Below are positions 22,792 to 33,100 of a stretch of DNA of 64,000 nucleotides, piece after piece (within the stretch, counting starts at the first letter, position 1; every line of letters begins with the position of its first letter). Source of the stretch: CAZDXB01 sp964509335 (GTDB taxonomy: Bacteria; Bacteroidota; Ignavibacteria; Kapaibacteriales; UBA2268); the NCBI GenBank assembly GCA_964509335.1, contig CAZDXB010000004.1, positions 62,001 through 126,000 on the forward strand, given 5' to 3'. A model generated the notes under the pieces. It saw only the letters and a program-made list of their open reading frames with translations. It ran no database searches and was not told the DNA's origin. Both the position numbers and the translations under genes were made by a program.

Positions 22792-25059
22792 TTACTTAAC
22801 AACTACAGCTATCTTGGCGACGGCGGCGTTTTCGGTCGTTAAAGAAGTCGCGGAAACGATGTAAACGCCGCTGGATACGATAGAGCCGTTTTTATCTCTG
22901 CCGTCCCAAGAGACTATTCGGCTGTTAGTTGAAAAATCTTTTACCAAATCGCCGTCGAGAGTTAAAACACGAACGTCGGAGTTCGGCTCTAAACCGTCGA
23001 TATATAGCTTTTCGTCTTTGTATGGATTGAACGGCTGAGGATAACAATCTAAGGAGAATTTGTTTGTCGGTCTAACGAAAGAGCTTTTCGCTCTAATCAA
23101 TCCGAACTTTGTGCCGAAATAAAAATCGCCTGTGTTGGGGTCGGAAGTTATTGAGTAAACGGCGTCTTCTGTTAAAGGAGTATTGTTTGAGTTTAAAATG
23201 TCTTCGTTTAATGTTTCAGAGCCGTCGGGGCTAAGAACCCAAACGCCGTCGCTAGTGGCAATCCATTTGTTGTCGAGCGGGTCCACGTATATATCGTATA
23301 TAGTTTGTCCGCTGAAGTTCCTGTCTTCGCGGACTATTACATCGCCTCCGGATAATATAGGAGAGGGGTCGTAGATAAAATTTAGTCCCTCTTTTGTGGC
23401 TATCCAGACGAAGCCGTTTTTATCGACTTCGACGTCTGTTTGTTCATTGTCGAGCAAGCCGGAACTTACCGAGTTTAAAAGTCCGTATTTGTCGTCGCCT
23501 TTGTCTTCGGGCGTATTGTTGTCGTTATAATAAAAAAGTCCTTGGGAGAAATGATTTGAACCGAGCCATTTCGTCCCCCATTGGTCAATAGCTAATTCAA
23601 AGAATTGTCTTTGGTTTTCGTTAACGGGGTTGTTAAAAGTAGTAAACGAATCGTCGTCGTTTATTTTTACGAGCAACGGACCGGAAGCGCCTTCGCCATA
23701 GTTGATTGTCCAAACGCCGCCGTTGTGGTCTTTAACGACTTCGCCGGTAATAACAAGGCCGGGGGCGGAATTAATCGCACCGGTCATAGGAGAGTTGGAA
23801 GTGTCGTAACGATTAATGTTAAAATCGCCTTCGGAGTATTCTCCGACAATAAGTCCAGAGCCCCAAGCGCTCGCGTATATATCGTCGCCGACAGCGTTAA
23901 TTTTGGCTATATTTCTGTGGATTAACGAATCGTATTCAGAGTTAAAATTAATCCATTCTCCTTTAGGCGTTAGAGCCATAAAACCTTTGCCGTCGTCGGC
24001 GTTGGATTTAGTCGCCGCCCAGAGAAAACCTCTGGAATCGACGTCTATATCCATAAAATTGTTTGTTAACGGGGTGTTAGGCATTATAGCGGGATTATCG
24101 CCGGAAGGCAACAAACGGCTCAATCCGTAATCAAGGTATAGAAGCAAAATTTCGTCTTTCCCGTTTTTGTTAATCGAAACTATATCGTTGATTTTTTTCC
24201 AATAGTAATCAACTATTATCGGTCCGTCGTTGAGACGATAAACTTGAAATAAGTCTGAGTATATTATTTCGCCGTTTTTTTCAATTAAACCGGTTATTCT
24301 GCCGTTGTCAATTGTTTTTCTTAAATCGAATTCCCCGTTTAAGTAAGACGTAACGGACATTTCGGTGGAAAAGAAAACGACGTCGTCCAGTGAAGCTAAA
24401 CGGTAAATAGATTCGTCCGAAAGGCTATCGAATTGCGTGAAAGTCTTCCAGTTATTAGGGTTAGCGATAGACGAGTTAACAGAAACGCAGGCTAAGCCCG
24501 AGTTGGTTGCCGCCCATAAAGTGTCGTTAACTATCGTTAAATCATTTACTTTTGCGGACGATGAGAATTCGCCTAATCTTACGGTCGATTCAAGAAAAAC
24601 GCCGTCTTCGGGCGAAAACTTTGCGACGCCGAAACCCCCCGCTAAATAAACGTAATTATTATGGATGAGAATTTTGCTAATTGAGCGGTCGGGGTAATCG
24701 GAGCCGGCGATATCGCCAATATATGTCCAATGAAATTTATCGTCAACGATTTGAAGGTAGCCGTCGGAAGTTCCGATATAGATTTTGTCGTTATGCGAAA
24801 CTAAAGAGGTGATTTTAAGACTGATTAAGCCTTCGGTGTTCTTTATTTCTCTATATGATTTGTCGGAGTCGTCGTATATGTATATACCGCCGTAAGCGCC
24901 CGCCCAAATTCTTCCTTTTGAATCGACGTCGGCGCATCTGACGTCGGAAAGAGAAGTGTAGATTTTCCAATTTTCAAGATTTAGATTGTCGTCGGCAAAA
25001 GAAGAGCCGGATAAAGCTATAGCAATAACGGCGATTATGGACAAAACGCGTATGAACAT
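22792..25059 (-). CDS. Secreted beta-propeller protein with FlgD-like C-terminal domain, PorZ-like
   Basis: A 755-residue secreted protein: signal peptide (cut near SSFAD), then two propeller-like blocks with repeated (I/V)xxxG-x-(I/L)W-(A/I)-(G/A)-T/S strands (for example RIWAGAYGGIYIYD, LWAATNSGLACV, VWIATKEGLNFIYD). It ends in a FlgD-Ig-like sorting domain (VVSWDGRDKNG-type turn, then SSGVYIVSATS). Two propellers plus a C-terminal domain at this length match PorZ, the T9SS component that delivers anionic LPS for cargo anchoring, and the opening LENWKIYTSLSDVR is compatible. A general T9SS cargo with two-component-regulator propellers is the alternative. It follows ribH on the same strand. 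Confidence 0.7.
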   Translation of the reverse strand: MFIRVLSIIAVIAIALSGSSFADDNLNLENWKIYTSLSDVRCADVDSKGRIWAGAYGGIYIYDDSDKSYREIKNTEGLISLKITSLVSHNDKIYIGTSDGYLQIVDDKFHWTYIGDIAGSDYPDRSISKILIHNNYVYLAGGFGVAKFSPEDGVFLESTVRLGEFSSSAKVNDLTIVNDTLWAATNSGLACVSVNSSIANPNNWKTFTQFDSLSDESIYRLASLDDVVFFSTEMSVTSYLNGEFDLRKTIDNGRITGLIEKNGEIIYSDLFQVYRLNDGPIIVDYYWKKINDIVSINKNGKDEILLLYLDYGLSRLLPSGDNPAIMPNTPLTNNFMDIDVDSRGFLWAATKSNADDGKGFMALTPKGEWINFNSEYDSLIHRNIAKINAVGDDIYASAWGSGLIVGEYSEGDFNINRYDTSNSPMTGAINSAPGLVITGEVVKDHNGGVWTINYGEGASGPLLVKINDDDSFTTFNNPVNENQRQFFELAIDQWGTKWLGSNHFSQGLFYYNDNNTPEDKGDDKYGLLNSVSSGLLDNEQTDVEVDKNGFVWIATKEGLNFIYDPSPILSGGDVIVREDRNFSGQTIYDIYVDPLDNKWIATSDGVWVLSPDGSETLNEDILNSNNTPLTEDAVYSITSDPNTGDFYFGTKFGLIRAKSSFVRPTNKFSLDCYPQPFNPYKDEKLYIDGLEPNSDVRVLTLDGDLVKDFSTNSRIVSWDGRDKNGSIVSSGVYIVSATSLTTENAAVAKIAVVVK

Positions 25060-25124
25060 TTCAATTTCCTCTGCTTATGATTAAAAAAAAGTAGCGAATT
25101 TGTCTATAAACATCGAGCCGCTTG

Positions 25125-25598
25125 TTAAACCGAATTTATTTTATCGAAAAGGGAAATCATTTCAATAGCCGCCATAGAGGCGTCGAATCCTTTGTTGCCG
25201 GATTTGCTGCCGGCGCGCTCTATCGCTTGTTCAATTGTGTCGGTGGTTAAAATGCCGAGTATGCAAGGAACGCCCGATTGCAAATTAACGTTCGCAACGC
25301 CTTTAGTTACTTCGGAAGCGATGTATTCAAAGTGCGGAGTGGCTCCGCGAATTACGGCTCCTAAAGCGATAACGGCGTCGAACTTTTTAGATTCGGCGAA
25401 TTTTTGAACGGTTAGAGGAATTTCAAAAGAACCCGGGCAGTGCGCAATCACGATGTTGTCTTCGTCGGCGTTGTGTCTTTTAAGGGCGTCGAGGGCGCCG
25501 TCTAGCAGCTTGTTGACAACGAATTGGTTCCAGCGTGAAACCACCAAGGCGAATCGTCTGCCTTTTGCGTCGAATGAGCCTTCGATTGATTTAGCCAT
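25125..25598 (-). CDS. ribH: 6,7-dimethyl-8-ribityllumazine synthase
   Basis: A 157-residue lumazine synthase, the penultimate enzyme of riboflavin synthesis, which normally assembles into pentamers or 60-mers. Motifs: FALVVSRWNQFVVNKLLDGA, the CPGSFEIPLTVQKFA block, VIALGAVIRGATPHFEYI with the catalytic His, and GVPCILGILTTDTIEQAIERAG. Length is normal. No other riboflavin gene is adjacent and no FMN riboswitch was recognised upstream. It diverges from mnmE. Confidence 0.97.
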   Translation of the reverse strand: MAKSIEGSFDAKGRRFALVVSRWNQFVVNKLLDGALDALKRHNADEDNIVIAHCPGSFEIPLTVQKFAESKKFDAVIALGAVIRGATPHFEYIASEVTKGVANVNLQSGVPCILGILTTDTIEQAIERAGSKSGNKGFDASMAAIEMISLFDKINSV

Positions 25599-25787
25599 AG
25601 CGTCTCTAAAATTATTTTCAATAATATATCAGTCTAGCAATTTAACTAGTTATGTAGTTAATTGCAAAATATAAATTACGAAATTACGTAGATTTTATAT
25701 TTAAGTCGGTTTTAATTATTATATATTGTTGATAATATACGTTCTATTGCGTAATTTATAATTTTAACTTTAAAATATAGAATTAAA

Positions 25788-27134
25788 ATGGAAACTATAA
25801 CCGCCTTAGCGACGCCGCCGGGAGTATCGGGTTTAGCCGTGATAAGATTGTCCGGAGACAAAGCGATAGAAATCGCCGACAAAAGGTTTTTCGGCGCGAA
25901 AAAACTGAGAAGCGCGGAAACCCAAACAATACATTTCGGCGAATTCATAGGGGAAAAACAATTAATAGACGAAGTAACGGCGACGATTTTTAGAAAACCG
26001 CGTTCTTATACAGGGGAAGACGTAGTCGAGATTTCCTGCCACGGAGGCGTTATAGTTTACGGAGAAATAATAAAAGCGCTGATAAGAAGCGGCGCGAGAA
26101 TTGCCGAACCGGGAGAGTTCACAAAGAGAGCTTTTTTGAACGGGAAAATGGATTTATCGCAAGCCGAAGCCGTGGCGGACATTATTAATTCTCAATCGAT
26201 AGCCGGAGCGCAAACGGCGGCTAGGCAATTAGAAGGCGGATTTACGGGAAAGCTAAAAGAAATTAGAAGCAAATTAGTTGACGCGGCGAGTCTTTTAGAA
26301 TTAGAACTAGACTTTTCCGACGAGGACATAGACTTAATAGAAAGAAAAGAAATAATTGAAAAAGTGAAGGACGCTCTAAATTATTGCGTCGAGCTATCGG
26401 ACTCCCACGCCGCCGCGGAAATTTTACGTTCGGGATATTTTGTAGGGCTGGCGGGATATCCAAATTCAGGAAAATCAACCCTTTTCAACGCTCTGTTGGA
26501 AAGGAGAAGAGCGATAGTAAGCGAGACGCCAGGAACGACAAGGGATTTTCTCGAGGAGGATTTATTTTTAGGCGGAACTGTCGTTAAAGTAATCGACACA
26601 GCGGGAATAAGAGATTCAACAGACGCGATAGAGATAGAGGGGATAAAATTCGTAGAATCCGCTTTGGAAAGGTCGAATATGATTGCAGTAATTAACGACG
26701 CGGCTTTATCGAAAAATAATTCTGACAAATTATTTGAGGAATTAAAAGAAAAATATCAAGAATCGAAAGTTTTGAAGATACAAAACAAAATAGACAAAAT
26801 TGGAGATGAGCCAAAAGCCGATGAAGAGACTATTTACGTAAGCGCGAAAAAAGGCGTCGGCATAGATTTGATAAGGGAAAGAATAGAGAAAGAAGCGATA
26901 AAGAGCGCTGAAAGAGTAAAAGACGTTTTAGTGAACCAGAGGCAGAAAGCGTTATTAATCAAATCGGCGGAGAATCTAAGGAAAGCGAAAGAAGCTTTAG
27001 AGCAAGGATTAGAAAACGAATTAGCGGCTTACGACATAAGAAAAGCCGCGGAAACATTGGGAGAGATAACGGGAGAAAGATGGAGCGAGGAAGTGTTGAA
27101 CAATATATTCGGAAAATTTTGCATTGGAAAATAA
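25788..27134 (+). CDS. mnmE: tRNA modification GTPase MnmE
   Basis: A 448-residue protein that, with MnmG, makes the carboxymethylaminomethyl (or aminomethyl) group at U34 of certain tRNAs. The N-terminal tetrahydrofolate-binding domain opens TITALATPPGVSGLAVIRL (one residue ahead is Glu after Met). The helical domain encloses a G domain: G1 GYPNSGKSTLFN, G2 GTTRDFLEE, G3 DTAGIRD, and a G4-like QNKIDK. The C-terminus is the family signature FCIGK with the catalytic-site Cys. The K-loop is present. A parS-like site begins 2 nt after its stop codon. mnmG follows, as in many origin-proximal regions. Confidence 0.97.
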   Translation: METITALATPPGVSGLAVIRLSGDKAIEIADKRFFGAKKLRSAETQTIHFGEFIGEKQLIDEVTATIFRKPRSYTGEDVVEISCHGGVIVYGEIIKALIRSGARIAEPGEFTKRAFLNGKMDLSQAEAVADIINSQSIAGAQTAARQLEGGFTGKLKEIRSKLVDAASLLELELDFSDEDIDLIERKEIIEKVKDALNYCVELSDSHAAAEILRSGYFVGLAGYPNSGKSTLFNALLERRRAIVSETPGTTRDFLEEDLFLGGTVVKVIDTAGIRDSTDAIEIEGIKFVESALERSNMIAVINDAALSKNNSDKLFEELKEKYQESKVLKIQNKIDKIGDEPKADEETIYVSAKKGVGIDLIRERIEKEAIKSAERVKDVLVNQRQKALLIKSAENLRKAKEALEQGLENELAAYDIRKAAETLGEITGERWSEEVLNNIFGKFCIGK

Positions 27135-27135
27135 A

Positions 27136-27151
27136 AGTTTCACGTGAAACA
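27136..27151. other. parS-like ParB binding site 1
   Basis: AGTTTCACGTGAAACA matches the bacterial parS consensus TGTTTCACGTGAAACA at 15 of 16 positions, and the inner 14 bp GTTTCACGTGAAAC is a perfect palindrome. It lies 2 nt after the mnmE stop codon, in the mnmE-mnmG spacer. Confidence 0.9.
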
Positions 27152-27205
27152 TAAGGTCGGAAACGCGAAATAATCAACGAGAGCGTATTTCGTCCTACAA
27201 GGACA

Positions 27206-29077
27206 ATGGGAAAGAAAAATAAATATCAAGTAGCGGTTATAGGAGGCGGACACGCCGGCATAGAAGCCGCGCATTCCGCGGCTAAAATGGGAGCGGACGT
27301 CGCGCTAATTACGATGAGTCTTAATTCTATGGGGAGACCGTCTTGCAACCCGTCGATTGGAGGGACGGCGAAGGGACATATAGTTAAAGAACTCGACGCG
27401 TTAGGCGGAGCGATGCCGATATTAGCAGACAAAGCCGGATTGCAGTTCAAAATGTTGAACAAGTCGAAAGGTCCCGCCGTTTGGTCGCCTAGGGCTCAAA
27501 TTGACAAAGATTTATATCCAAAATTAGCAAGAGAGCTTCTATATTATACGGAGAATCTCGATTTAATCGAAGAGACAGTTTACGAAATTATAGTCGAGAA
27601 GGACATAGCAAAAGGAGTAATTTTAGGAGGAAACGAAAAAATATACGCGGACGCCGTTATATTGTGCCCCGGCACTTTTCTAAACGGAGTGATGTATTTC
27701 GGAGACGTAAGTTTCGAGGGGGGAAGATACGGCGAAAAGCCTTCGGAGATTATTTCCGACAAATTAAAAGAGCGAGGATTAAAAGTAGGAAGGCTGAAAA
27801 CCGGAACCCCGCCGCGAATTCACGAAGAATCGATAGATTACGATAAAATTAAGAAAAGCTACGGAGATTGCTTGCCGGAACCTTTTTCGAGGAAGACTAA
27901 GGAAGTTAAAAATAGGATAGTCTGCCATATGACCGGCACAAATTTAGAGACGCACGAAATATTGAGAACCGGATTTGAAAGTTCTCCGATGTTCAGAGGA
28001 AGAATTAAGGGAGCCGGTCCAAGATATTGTCCGTCTATTGAAGACAAGATAAATAGATTTAAAGGAAGAGATACGCATAAAATATTATTAGAGCCTGAAG
28101 GTTTGAGCGCTGAGTCGGTTTACGCTAACGGATTTTCTACTAGTCTGCCGGCGGAAGTTCAGGAAAGGGGGATAAAATCAATTCCGGGTTTAGAGAACGC
28201 TAAATTAATCAGATATGGATACGCGATTGAATACGATTTTTTCTTTCCCTATCAGCTGAAATACACTTTGGAGACGAAAAATATAGACGGGCTTTATTTA
28301 GCCGGACAGTTAAATGGAACTTCAGGCTACGAAGAAGCCGCCGCGCAAGGAATAATAGCAGGAATAAACGCCGCGTTAAAAACTAGAAGCGAGAAGCCGT
28401 TTACTTTAAAGAGGTCGGAAGCGTATATCGGCGTATTGATAGACGATTTGATAAACAAAACGGTGGAGGAACCTTACAGGATTTTTACGTCGAGCGCGGA
28501 GTATAGATTGATTTTGCGGCAAGACAACGCCGACCGGAGATTAATGAAATATGGATACGAATTGGGCTTAGTTGACAAGAAAGATTACGAGGAAACTAAG
28601 GAGATGGAAAACATTTTGGAAGCGGCGTATGAAAAAGCTAAAGAGTATAAAGTGTCGCCGGAAGTCATCAATAATTATTTAAAAGAGAAAAACGAGACGG
28701 AAATTAAGCAGCCGACGGATTTAAATTCTTTGGCTAAAAGAGGAAAAATAGATTTTAACGAACTATTAAATATAGCTACAAATTCTTGCGAGGAATTCGA
28801 GCCGTTAAAGAAAGACCTAACTTTAGCCGACGCTTTACATACGGAAATCAAATACGAAGGTTACGTAAAAAGACAATTGAAAGAAATCAAGTATTTTTTG
28901 GAAAACGAAGAGAAGAAGATACCGGAAGGCTTTGATTACGAAAAATTACAGTCGCTGTCAAAAGAAGCGAGAGAGAAGTTGAGCAAGGTAAAGCCGGCGT
29001 CTCTCGGCCAAGCGTCGAGGATTTCCGGCGTTTCGGCGTCGGATTTGGCGGTTTTGGCGATTTATCTGAAAAAGTAA
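27206..29077 (+). CDS. mnmG: tRNA uridine-5-carboxymethylaminomethyl modification enzyme MnmG
   Basis: A 623-residue FAD protein, partner of MnmE in U34 tRNA modification. The FAD-binding motif is VIGGGHAGIEAAHSAAKMG, followed by SCNPSIGGTAKGHIVKELDALGG and KGPAVWSPRAQID. GRLKTGTPPRI and CPSIEDKI..F are further family marks, as is LYLAGQLNGTSGYEEAAAQG. The C-terminal helical domain that binds MnmE is complete (SLGQASRISGVSASDLAVL). Length is normal. A second parS-like site starts 1 nt after the stop codon. Confidence 0.98.
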   Translation: MGKKNKYQVAVIGGGHAGIEAAHSAAKMGADVALITMSLNSMGRPSCNPSIGGTAKGHIVKELDALGGAMPILADKAGLQFKMLNKSKGPAVWSPRAQIDKDLYPKLARELLYYTENLDLIEETVYEIIVEKDIAKGVILGGNEKIYADAVILCPGTFLNGVMYFGDVSFEGGRYGEKPSEIISDKLKERGLKVGRLKTGTPPRIHEESIDYDKIKKSYGDCLPEPFSRKTKEVKNRIVCHMTGTNLETHEILRTGFESSPMFRGRIKGAGPRYCPSIEDKINRFKGRDTHKILLEPEGLSAESVYANGFSTSLPAEVQERGIKSIPGLENAKLIRYGYAIEYDFFFPYQLKYTLETKNIDGLYLAGQLNGTSGYEEAAAQGIIAGINAALKTRSEKPFTLKRSEAYIGVLIDDLINKTVEEPYRIFTSSAEYRLILRQDNADRRLMKYGYELGLVDKKDYEETKEMENILEAAYEKAKEYKVSPEVINNYLKEKNETEIKQPTDLNSLAKRGKIDFNELLNIATNSCEEFEPLKKDLTLADALHTEIKYEGYVKRQLKEIKYFLENEEKKIPEGFDYEKLQSLSKEAREKLSKVKPASLGQASRISGVSASDLAVLAIYLKK

Positions 29078-29093
29078 TGTTTCACGTGAAACG
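29078..29093. other. parS-like ParB binding site 2
   Basis: TGTTTCACGTGAAACG matches the parS consensus at 15 of 16 positions with the same perfect 14-bp core as site 1. It lies directly after the mnmG stop codon and 10 nt before the next start codon, 1.94 kb from site 1. Confidence 0.9.
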
Positions 29094-29102
29094 AATTTTT
29101 CT

Positions 29103-30011
29103 ATGAATAGATTCAAGATATTAATAACGAGCGCGACCGATTTGATATCGGACGCCCTTTTAAGGCTTTTATCGAAAGAAATCGAAGCGGATATATACGT
29201 TCTTTCGTCAAAAGCGGAGGAAGAATATCAAAACAACTCGATTCATTTAATTCCGGGTTCGCCGTCCGATATTAAAGCTTTCAAAAAATTAGCTTATAAT
29301 ATAAAACCGGATATTATCATAAATACGTTTGAATATGGCGGACCGAATATTAGGAGCAAAGAAAAAAACGCTACATGGCATAATAACGTTTTTGCCGTGG
29401 AGAATATTTGCAGCGTTTGCAGGGTGCTTGATTGTCGATTGATAGCGTTTTCTAACGAATACGTTTTCGACGGCGTCTCCGGCCCTTATTCCGAGGAGAG
29501 TTTGCCCGAAGCTATCTGTTTTTACGGTTCTTCAAAGCATGCTATGGAAAACGCATGTTTAACTAAGGTCGAAGATTGCGCGGTTATCAGGACTACGGAC
29601 TTATACGGCTATTCGTTTTACGGCGACGAAGATTTTACCGATTACCTAGTTAACGAGCTTTCTCGGGGCAACAAAGTCTTTGTTCCCGATTCTTATCTTA
29701 CCAATCCCTGCTTTGTCGAAGATTTGGCGCATGCCGTTTTGAAAATTATCGAGAAGGGCGCCAGAGGCGTTTATAATATTGGCGGCGCGGAGTTCGTAAC
29801 GAGGCTAAAGTTCGCCGAGAAAATAGCGGAATCTTACGGATTGGATAAATCGCTCATAGAGCAAAAAGACAACAAGGATTTGATTTTAAAGAAAACCGGC
29901 TTCGTAACTCTAAAAGCCGAGACCGTTTTAGGCGTCAAGCTCTCCACCGTAAAAAGCGGCTTGATGGCTCTTAGACATTATATGTATGGCGATAAAATCC
30001 TACCGCTGTGA
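29103..30011 (+). CDS. RmlD-like extended SDR / sugar reductase
   Basis: A 302-residue protein of the dTDP-4-dehydrorhamnose reductase (RmlD) type. Supporting segments: KPDIIINTFEYG (family: P-D-V-V-I-N-x-A), RLIAFSNEYVFDGVSGPYSEES, the catalytic YGSSKHAMEN (Tyr-x-x-x-Lys), and RGVYNIGGAEFVTRLKFAEKIA. Odd: the N-terminal Rossmann glycine motif is degenerate (ILITSATDLISDALL instead of G-x-x-G-x-x-G), so NAD(P)H binding may be altered. It starts 10 nt after parS site 2, with no clear ribosome-binding site, and ends at a bidirectional terminator. A surface-sugar role is plausible; the substrate is unknown. Confidence 0.82.
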   Translation: MNRFKILITSATDLISDALLRLLSKEIEADIYVLSSKAEEEYQNNSIHLIPGSPSDIKAFKKLAYNIKPDIIINTFEYGGPNIRSKEKNATWHNNVFAVENICSVCRVLDCRLIAFSNEYVFDGVSGPYSEESLPEAICFYGSSKHAMENACLTKVEDCAVIRTTDLYGYSFYGDEDFTDYLVNELSRGNKVFVPDSYLTNPCFVEDLAHAVLKIIEKGARGVYNIGGAEFVTRLKFAEKIAESYGLDKSLIEQKDNKDLILKKTGFVTLKAETVLGVKLSTVKSGLMALRHYMYGDKILPL

Positions 30012-30047
30012 TCGTTTTCTCGTAAAGGCAACCTTTTATAAAAAAGA

Positions 30048-30072
30048 AAAGGCAGGTTCAGAACCCGCCTTT
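30048..30072. terminator. Bidirectional terminator between the RmlD-like gene and the FG-GAP protein gene
   Basis: AAAGGCAGGTT and AACCCGCCTTT form an 11-bp stem with one mismatch and a 3-nt loop. A-rich sequence on one side and T-containing sequence on the other suit both convergent genes. Confidence 0.8.
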
Positions 30073-30112
30073 ACTAAATTAAGATATTTAAAGCGATATT
30101 GCTCTTAACGCG

Positions 30113-33100
30113 CTATCTTCCTATTACGACAATTGGGATAGTCAATTTCTTTCCGTCGCAGTTAACGGCGAGGAAATACGCTCCTGGATTTAAATTAGAT
30201 AAATCTAAATCAATTGATTTTTCGCCGCCGCCGGCGTATCCATAGTAGGCTTGTTCTATCATTTTGCCCTCGGCGCTATAGACCGAAACGCTAAGAGAAC
30301 TCCCGTGATTTTTAGAATAAAAATATTGTAGAACTGCTTTGTCTTCTATTGGGTTTGGCGCAATTTTAGCTTTTAGCTCGCCGTTAGAGTAAAATTTATC
30401 TTCTTCCACGCTAACGGCTTCGCCTTTTCCTCGAAGAAGCGGCGATACCGTCGGGGTTTGGTTATCGTTCGAATATAGGAGCGCTTTTCTGTTATAGCTT
30501 TTCTCGGCTTTTGGCTCGAACCTCGCGGTTAAATCTCTACTTTCATATGGCGGAATTGTTACCGTTGTGTTTTCGCCTTCTAAATCCGGAAAAGTATAAG
30601 CGCCGTCTTCGTTGCCTTCTACATCAAAGTTGTTTATTATTAATTCGCCGTCTCCTTTATTTTCTATTTCAACCGTCTCGTCTTTTTGGATTCCAACCGT
30701 TACGGTTCCAAAGGAAACGAAGATGTCGCGCAATTTTATTTCCGGCGTCGGCGCGTCGCCGATTCCGTATATCGCGACGTAATAGTTTTCGTTTCGATAA
30801 GCGTTCGAAGTTATTTTTAGTTCCGCTTCGTAATCTTTTCTAAATTCCGGTTCGAAAGCTATGGTTACGTAGGCGGAATCGTTGGGAGCTATTTCTTCCG
30901 AGACGTCGGGGGGTTCGGCTATAGAAAACACGCCGATTGAATCGTTTATAATTTGAATATCTGAAAGCGCCAGCGGCAATTCCCCGATATTTTTAATCCA
31001 CGTTTGCTTTTCGGCTATTGTTTCCGTGCTATCGAAGTATATTTCTTTTTCGCTAAACGCGATAAGCGGCTGGTCTTCGTAGCCGTAGCCGCGAATTTCA
31101 AAAGATTTGATTGTGTCTCTGGAATTTACGGCGTTTGTTACGAACGATACGAGCGGATTGTAATATTTTCTTTTTGACGGTTTAAACTTCACGTCGATTT
31201 CTTCCTCTCCTTCCGGCTGAACTATGAACGGCGTTTCTTTGACTGTTATCTCAAAAGCGGCCGGTTCTTCGTTTTCAAGAAACCAAGATTTTACTTCTAG
31301 AGGGGCTTCGCCGATATTTTGTATTTTGAACGAACTCGTCGCGCTGTCTCCAACGTCGATGTCGCCAAAGTTAATTCTAGTTTTAGAGAATTTTGCTATT
31401 GGTTTGTCTCCTTCCCACGTTTTTACGTAGCCTTCGTATCCCTCGGAATCGACGGTAACAATTATATCCGTCGGCGGGTTTTGAACGACGGTTCTGGGCG
31501 AGCCTGTCATGGGCCAGCGGACTATAATTGAATCGACGGCGGGCATATCCGCTAAACCGAAGTTCTTTATGAAAGGTTTTTGCCCGCCGAAATGACCGCG
31601 TCCGGTTTGTATTTCTCGAATTTGATTGACCGTGTCGGCGCACACGGTGATTCTCGCGCCAATCGCGCTCTGGTTGCATCCTTCGGGCGCGTTTAATTTT
31701 ACGGAAATCCATTCGCTTTGGTCGCCGATTTTATTTTCAAGCAGATGTAGCGCTCCGTCGCAAAATACGAATATATCGTTGTCGCCGTCGAGGTCGTAAT
31801 CGCAGGAAATAGCGTTGGCTGCGTCTTTTAAATACAATAAGCCGAGTTCGTCGGATACGTCGTAAAATTCGCCGTCTCGCTGGACGCACATATAGACCCT
31901 GTCGGTCGAAGGATAATAATGTCCTTGGCATATCACTATGTCCAGCAATCCGTCATTTTGAAAGTCGGTCCACAAACCGCCGTAATCGCCTAAATGGGAG
32001 CGTTTGTCGGCGTCCCTGTGAATTAAATTCAAATTCGCCTCAAATTTATAATCGGGAGGACCTTGATTTATGGTTACGTGAGTGTGTCCTTCGGGGCTTC
32101 CCTCGATTATTGTTTCGTAACCTCCGTGGATTAGGCATTGAAGTAAATCCATATCGCCGTCGTTGTCGAAATCGGCGGGCGGAGATTCCCATTGACAAAG
32201 CGCCTGCTGCTTTAATTTATTGTCGTCGGGGTCTCTGTATGTGTCTCCGCCGTATGTATGGGCGCTGTAATTTACTTCGTTAGCTACGTCGAGGAAAGTT
32301 CCGTTGCCCAAATTTTCTAATATTCGTCCGCCGGTTCTACAATACGGAGATGTAATAACGTCTTGCAAGCCGTCGTTATTATAATCGGTTACGTTCACTC
32401 CGTAAAGCGGCTCGGCGATATCGCGAGAGCCGGCGTCTTTGTCTTCGGTAAAGGAGCCGTCGCCGTTTCCTTTCATTAGAATATCTGGGAAGTAAACGCC
32501 GTATTTGTAATCGACAAATTTTGTCGCCATATATAAATCTAATACTCCGTCGAGGTCGTAGTCAAGAAGCGATAAGCCCACAGCGTCGATTATGCCCGAA
32601 TCTAGCGCGGGGAAATATTTGTGATTGTAAAGTCCGGCGTCGCGTTTTAACGTAAAATGTCCAGTTCCGTCGTTTAAGTAAACCTCTGATTTCTCATTGT
32701 GTTCTGGATTATACCATTCGAGTCTGTGGTAGTAAAAGCTATTAACGACGTCAAGGTCGCCGTCGTTGTCTAAATCGCCCATAATGCCTACGTCGTATTC
32801 CCTATATGGTTTGTCGGGGTCTCTGTTGTCTTCTAGTCCTGATTCCTCTGTAAAATCAACAAATACGCGTTTTTCGGGATTATCCGGGTCGGATACGTTT
32901 AGAAGTAACGTAAACGTGTTGCTGTGGCCTTTGATTAATCCGCCCGTTCCTAAGTATAAATCGGGGTAATTGTCGCCGTTTATATCCACGCATTGGATTT
33001 TGCTCGTATTGAGCGAATCCAAACCGACTTCGGCGGTTATTTCTTCGAACCAAGTTCCGTCCTGCGCTCTTAAGTCGTTTGTAGTCAAAGGAATAGCGAA

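Noticed and set aside
25727..25735. DnaA-box-like TGTTGATAA upstream of mnmE
   Set aside because: A single copy without neighbours; expected by chance in AT-rich spacers. The cluster at 3.6-3.9 kb is much stronger.
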